Source: Terrirhizobium terrae (GTDB lineage Bacteria > Pseudomonadota > Alphaproteobacteria > Rhizobiales > Rhizobiaceae). Taken from it: DNA of 64,000 nucleotides. Position numbers and translations under genes: made by a program. Below are positions 61,669 through 64,000 of the stretch, one piece after another. The stretch lies in the NCBI RefSeq assembly GCF_030323265.1, contig NZ_CP104992.1, forward strand, positions 2,331,501 to 2,395,500, given 5' to 3'. Every line of letters begins with the position of its first letter. Position 1 is the stretch's first letter. The notes under the pieces are model-generated. The model saw only the letters and a list, made by a program, of their open reading frames with translations, ran no database searches and was not told where the DNA came from.

Positions 61669-63291
61669 ATGGACCCCGATAGCGGCCGTGTGCCGCAAAA
61701 TGGCGGGGCGTCGGCGGCAGAAGGCGGGGCTGGCAAGCCATCCCGCCGCAGGAAGGGCAAACGCGGCGGCAAGAACCGTAACGCGTCTGCATCTCCGCAT
61801 GCATCATCGGCCCCTGCGGCCGAGAATGCCGCCCGTCTCGAAGCGAAGCAGGATCAACCTGCGCGCAAGCGTAAGCGTCGGCGGTCGAGATCCGACCGTG
61901 CCGCCAATCCCGACATCGCTGCTGCGCCGTCGAACGCGTCCGTGCGCGCCGAACCGCATCAGCGCCAGCAGAATTCTTCCCAGCCCGGCAGTGCCTCGAA
62001 GTCCAAGGGACGAGACCGTCGCAAGAAAAATCGCGGCGGCCGCGGCCTTCAGGGGCGTCCACTTGCTCAGGGCCAAGGTCAAGGCAAGCAGGGCCACGGT
62101 CAGGGTTCCGCCAAGGATGCGCTCGCCCGCGACGCGTTGAACGGCGTCTCGCAGCCGGCGCTCTTGCGTGCCACGTCGTCCCACGCAGCCGAGCGTGGCA
62201 ATGGCGCGGCGATCGCCGGCCAGTCCGGTTTCGACGCGGCCATGCCGTTGCGTGACGATCTCTATGCCGCGCTCGATCTCGGCACCAACAACTGCCGTCT
62301 GCTGATCGCCCAGCCGACACGGCCCGGCCATTTCCGGGTGGTCGATGCCTTTTCCCGCATCGTCCGTCTGGGCGAGGGGCTGGCCGCCACCGGCAGGCTG
62401 TCCACCGATGCCATGGACCGCGCCGTCGAGGCCTTGCGCATCTGCGCCTCAAAACTTGCCTCGCGGCCGATCCGCAAGATGCGGCTCATCGCCACCGAAG
62501 CCTGCCGCGCCGCCGCGAATGGCGAGGAGTTTCTGGCCCGCGTCACCGCGGAGACGGGGCTCGACCTCGAAATCATCGACCGCGAGACGGAAGCCCGGCT
62601 TGCCGTTTCCGGCTGCTCCTCGCTCGTCGGTCGCGAGGCGCGCTCCATCGTGCTCTTCGATATCGGCGGCGGTTCGTCGGAAATCGCGGTGATCCGTATC
62701 GGCGACAACCGGTCGTCGAGGCTTGCCAACCACATCACCCACTGGACCTCGCTGCCCGTCGGTGTCGTGACGCTGTCGGAACGCCATGGCGGCCGCGATG
62801 TCACACCGGATGTCTTCGAGGCCATGGTGGTCGAGGTCGAGGGCATGCTGGCGAAATTCGATTGCCCGCCGATCGGTTCGGCCAGGCGTAGTGCGGATCA
62901 CGATTTCCACTTGATCGGCACCTCGGGCACGGTCACCACGCTTGCCGGCGTCCATCTCGACCTGCCGCGCTATGATCGCCGCAGGGTCGATGGTCTCTGG
63001 CTGTCGGATGCGGAAGTCTCCGCCATGCAGGCAAAACTGCTCTCCTGGGATTTCGCCGGCCGTGCCGCAAACCCCTGCATCGGTCCGGACCGGGCCGATC
63101 TCGTACTTGCCGGCTGCGCCATCCTGGAGGCGATCCGCCGCCGCTGGCCGAGCCAGCGGATGCGGGTGGCCGATCGCGGCCTGCGCGAGGGGCTTTTGAC
63201 AGATATGATGGCCGATGACGGCGTATGGCGGCGCGGACGCTCCCGTCGCTCGGCGAACGGCGGTTCGGAAGAAGGTTTGAGACGGCGATGA
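61669..63291 (+). CDS. Ppx/GppA-family exopolyphosphatase with long basic N-terminus
   Basis: The 540-aa protein has two parts. Residues 1-190 are a disordered, Arg/Lys/Gly/Gln-rich tail ([26 protein letters not shown]). From about 195 the Ppx/GppA phosphatase starts: [15 protein letters not shown] (phosphate 1), [26 protein letters not shown] and [13 protein letters not shown] (phosphate 2). It degrades polyphosphate or (p)ppGpp to phosphate. The tail is unusual and may bind RNA or polyphosphate. ATG 61669 starts with [13 protein letters not shown]; an upstream frame to 61519 seems untranslated because it overlaps the tRNA-proximal leader. The rlmE start overlaps its stop (ATGA). Confidence 0.87.
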   Translation: MDPDSGRVPQNGGASAAEGGAGKPSRRRKGKRGGKNRNASASPHASSAPAAENAARLEAKQDQPARKRKRRRSRSDRAANPDIAAAPSNASVRAEPHQRQQNSSQPGSASKSKGRDRRKKNRGGRGLQGRPLAQGQGQGKQGHGQGSAKDALARDALNGVSQPALLRATSSHAAERGNGAAIAGQSGFDAAMPLRDDLYAALDLGTNNCRLLIAQPTRPGHFRVVDAFSRIVRLGEGLAATGRLSTDAMDRAVEALRICASKLASRPIRKMRLIATEACRAAANGEEFLARVTAETGLDLEIIDRETEARLAVSGCSSLVGREARSIVLFDIGGGSSEIAVIRIGDNRSSRLANHITHWTSLPVGVVTLSERHGGRDVTPDVFEAMVVEVEGMLAKFDCPPIGSARRSADHDFHLIGTSGTVTTLAGVHLDLPRYDRRRVDGLWLSDAEVSAMQAKLLSWDFAGRAANPCIGPDRADLVLAGCAILEAIRRRWPSQRMRVADRGLREGLLTDMMADDGVWRRGRSRRSANGGSEEGLRRR

Positions 63292-64000
63292 CGAAACCAC
63301 CGGTCGGTATCAACAGGACAGGCCGCAAGCTCGGCCAGAAGGTGAAGAAGGGCAAGCTGAAGGCCTCTTCGCGCCGCTGGCTCGAGCGCCATATCAACGA
63401 CCCCTACGTCCAGCGGGCCAAGCTCGAGGGGTATCGCGCCCGCGCGGCCTTCAAGCTGCTTGAAATCGATGAGAAGCACCAGATTCTCAAAGGTGCCAAG
63501 CGCATCATCGATTTGGGCGCTGCTCCGGGCAGCTGGTCGCAGATTGCCGCCAAGGTGACGAATTCGACGGACGAGGACCCCCGCGTCGCCGCGATCGATT
63601 TCCTTGAGGTCGATCCCTTGCCGGGTGTCAAAATCCTGCAGCTCGACTTTCTCGATGACAGCGCGCCCGAGCTTCTCAAGGAAGCGATCGGCGGCGTGCC
63701 CAATCTCGTGCTGTCCGACATGGCGGCGCCGACGACCGGCCATCACCGCACCGATCACCTGCGCACCATGCATCTCTGCGAAGTCGCGGCGCATTTCGCC
63801 ATCGAGGTTCTGGCCGAAGGCGGCCACTTCCTGGCGAAGACTTTCCAGGGTGGTACGGAAAAGGATCTGCTTGACCTGCTGAAGAAGAATTTCAAGCAGG
63901 TCATCCATGTGAAGCCCGCCTCGTCGCGACAGGAATCGGTCGAGATGTTCCTGCTCGCCAAGCATTTCAAGGGCCGTCGGGCCGTGGAAGCTGATGGCGA
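63288..64000 (+). CDS. rlmE: 23S rRNA uridine-2552 2'-O-methyltransferase (3' end beyond the window)
   Basis: The visible 237 residues include the FtsJ/RrmJ pattern: [15 protein letters not shown] near residue 50, SAM site [15 protein letters not shown] near 72, [18 protein letters not shown] and [12 protein letters not shown]. The KDKE tetrad is consistent with K-D-K-E positions in these segments. Function: 2'-O-methylation of U2552 in the ribosomal A-loop. It overlaps the Ppx/GppA gene by four bases, so the two are translationally coupled. The stop lies just past the window end. Confidence 0.93.
   Translation, partial: MTKPPVGINRTGRKLGQKVKKGKLKASSRRWLERHINDPYVQRAKLEGYRARAAFKLLEIDEKHQILKGAKRIIDLGAAPGSWSQIAAKVTNSTDEDPRVAAIDFLEVDPLPGVKILQLDFLDDSAPELLKEAIGGVPNLVLSDMAAPTTGHHRTDHLRTMHLCEVAAHFAIEVLAEGGHFLAKTFQGGTEKDLLDLLKKNFKQVIHVKPASSRQESVEMFLLAKHFKGRRAVEADG

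Overview
The window looks like a chromosomal segment of a Rhizobiaceae-type alphaproteobacterium (Rhizobium/Agrobacterium/Neorhizobium-like). The pointers are a RirA iron regulator with its three Fe-S cysteines, a short phasin behind a TGC-N3-GCA operator, a tRNA-His without the extra 5' G, a methylmalonate-semialdehyde dehydrogenase paired with a divergent LysR gene, and an ackA-xfp phosphoketolase operon. No organism name can be proven from the sequence alone.

Layout. 1-3.4 kb: N-terminal part of a PAS sensor kinase with a very acidic linker, a phasin and tRNA-His. 3.4-9.8 kb: AraC regulator with a divergent SDR gene, a secreted endonuclease/exonuclease/phosphatase-type enzyme fused to an autotransporter barrel, and a DeoR regulator. 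9.8-21.1 kb: xfp and ackA, small regulators, LysR/mmsA, a 40-aa membrane peptide candidate, rirA, an AbrB-type membrane protein, gluconokinase and a TetR regulator. 21.1-28.7 kb: two FAD amine/amino-acid oxidases, an SDR, an exported flavodoxin, an exported double-CMD/cupin protein and an aldo/keto reductase with a divergent LysR gene.

From about 28.7 to 61.2 kb the composition turns visibly more AT-rich and the content accessory: a putative island. It opens with two different short-period repeat arrays and a ParB/DNA-methylase gene coupled to a DUF5681-like gene. It closes with DUF3489, DUF2924 and a large serine recombinase ending about 170 bp from the 3' end of a tRNA-Gln(CUG) gene. Between these lies surface polysaccharide machinery. 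It comprises dTDP-L-rhamnose synthesis (rmlCBDA), a CDP-sugar branch that should give a 3-C-methyl-6-deoxyhexose (cytidylyltransferase, 4,6-dehydratase, C-methyltransferase, 3,5-epimerase, reductase), and a very large multi-module glycosyltransferase with five N-terminal repeats. It also holds two more glycosyltransferases, two methyltransferases, and an ABC-2 export system (KpsM/KpsT type) with two KpsE-like chain-length/export proteins. Beyond the tRNA the core genome resumes with a Ppx/GppA phosphatase and rlmE.

Caution on quality: about 16 reading-frame breaks occur in ten genes, mostly one-base losses in short homopolymers, while both sides of each break remain well conserved. The most economical explanation is sequencing or assembly error rather than mass pseudogene formation, so these loci are annotated as single genes with the break positions noted.
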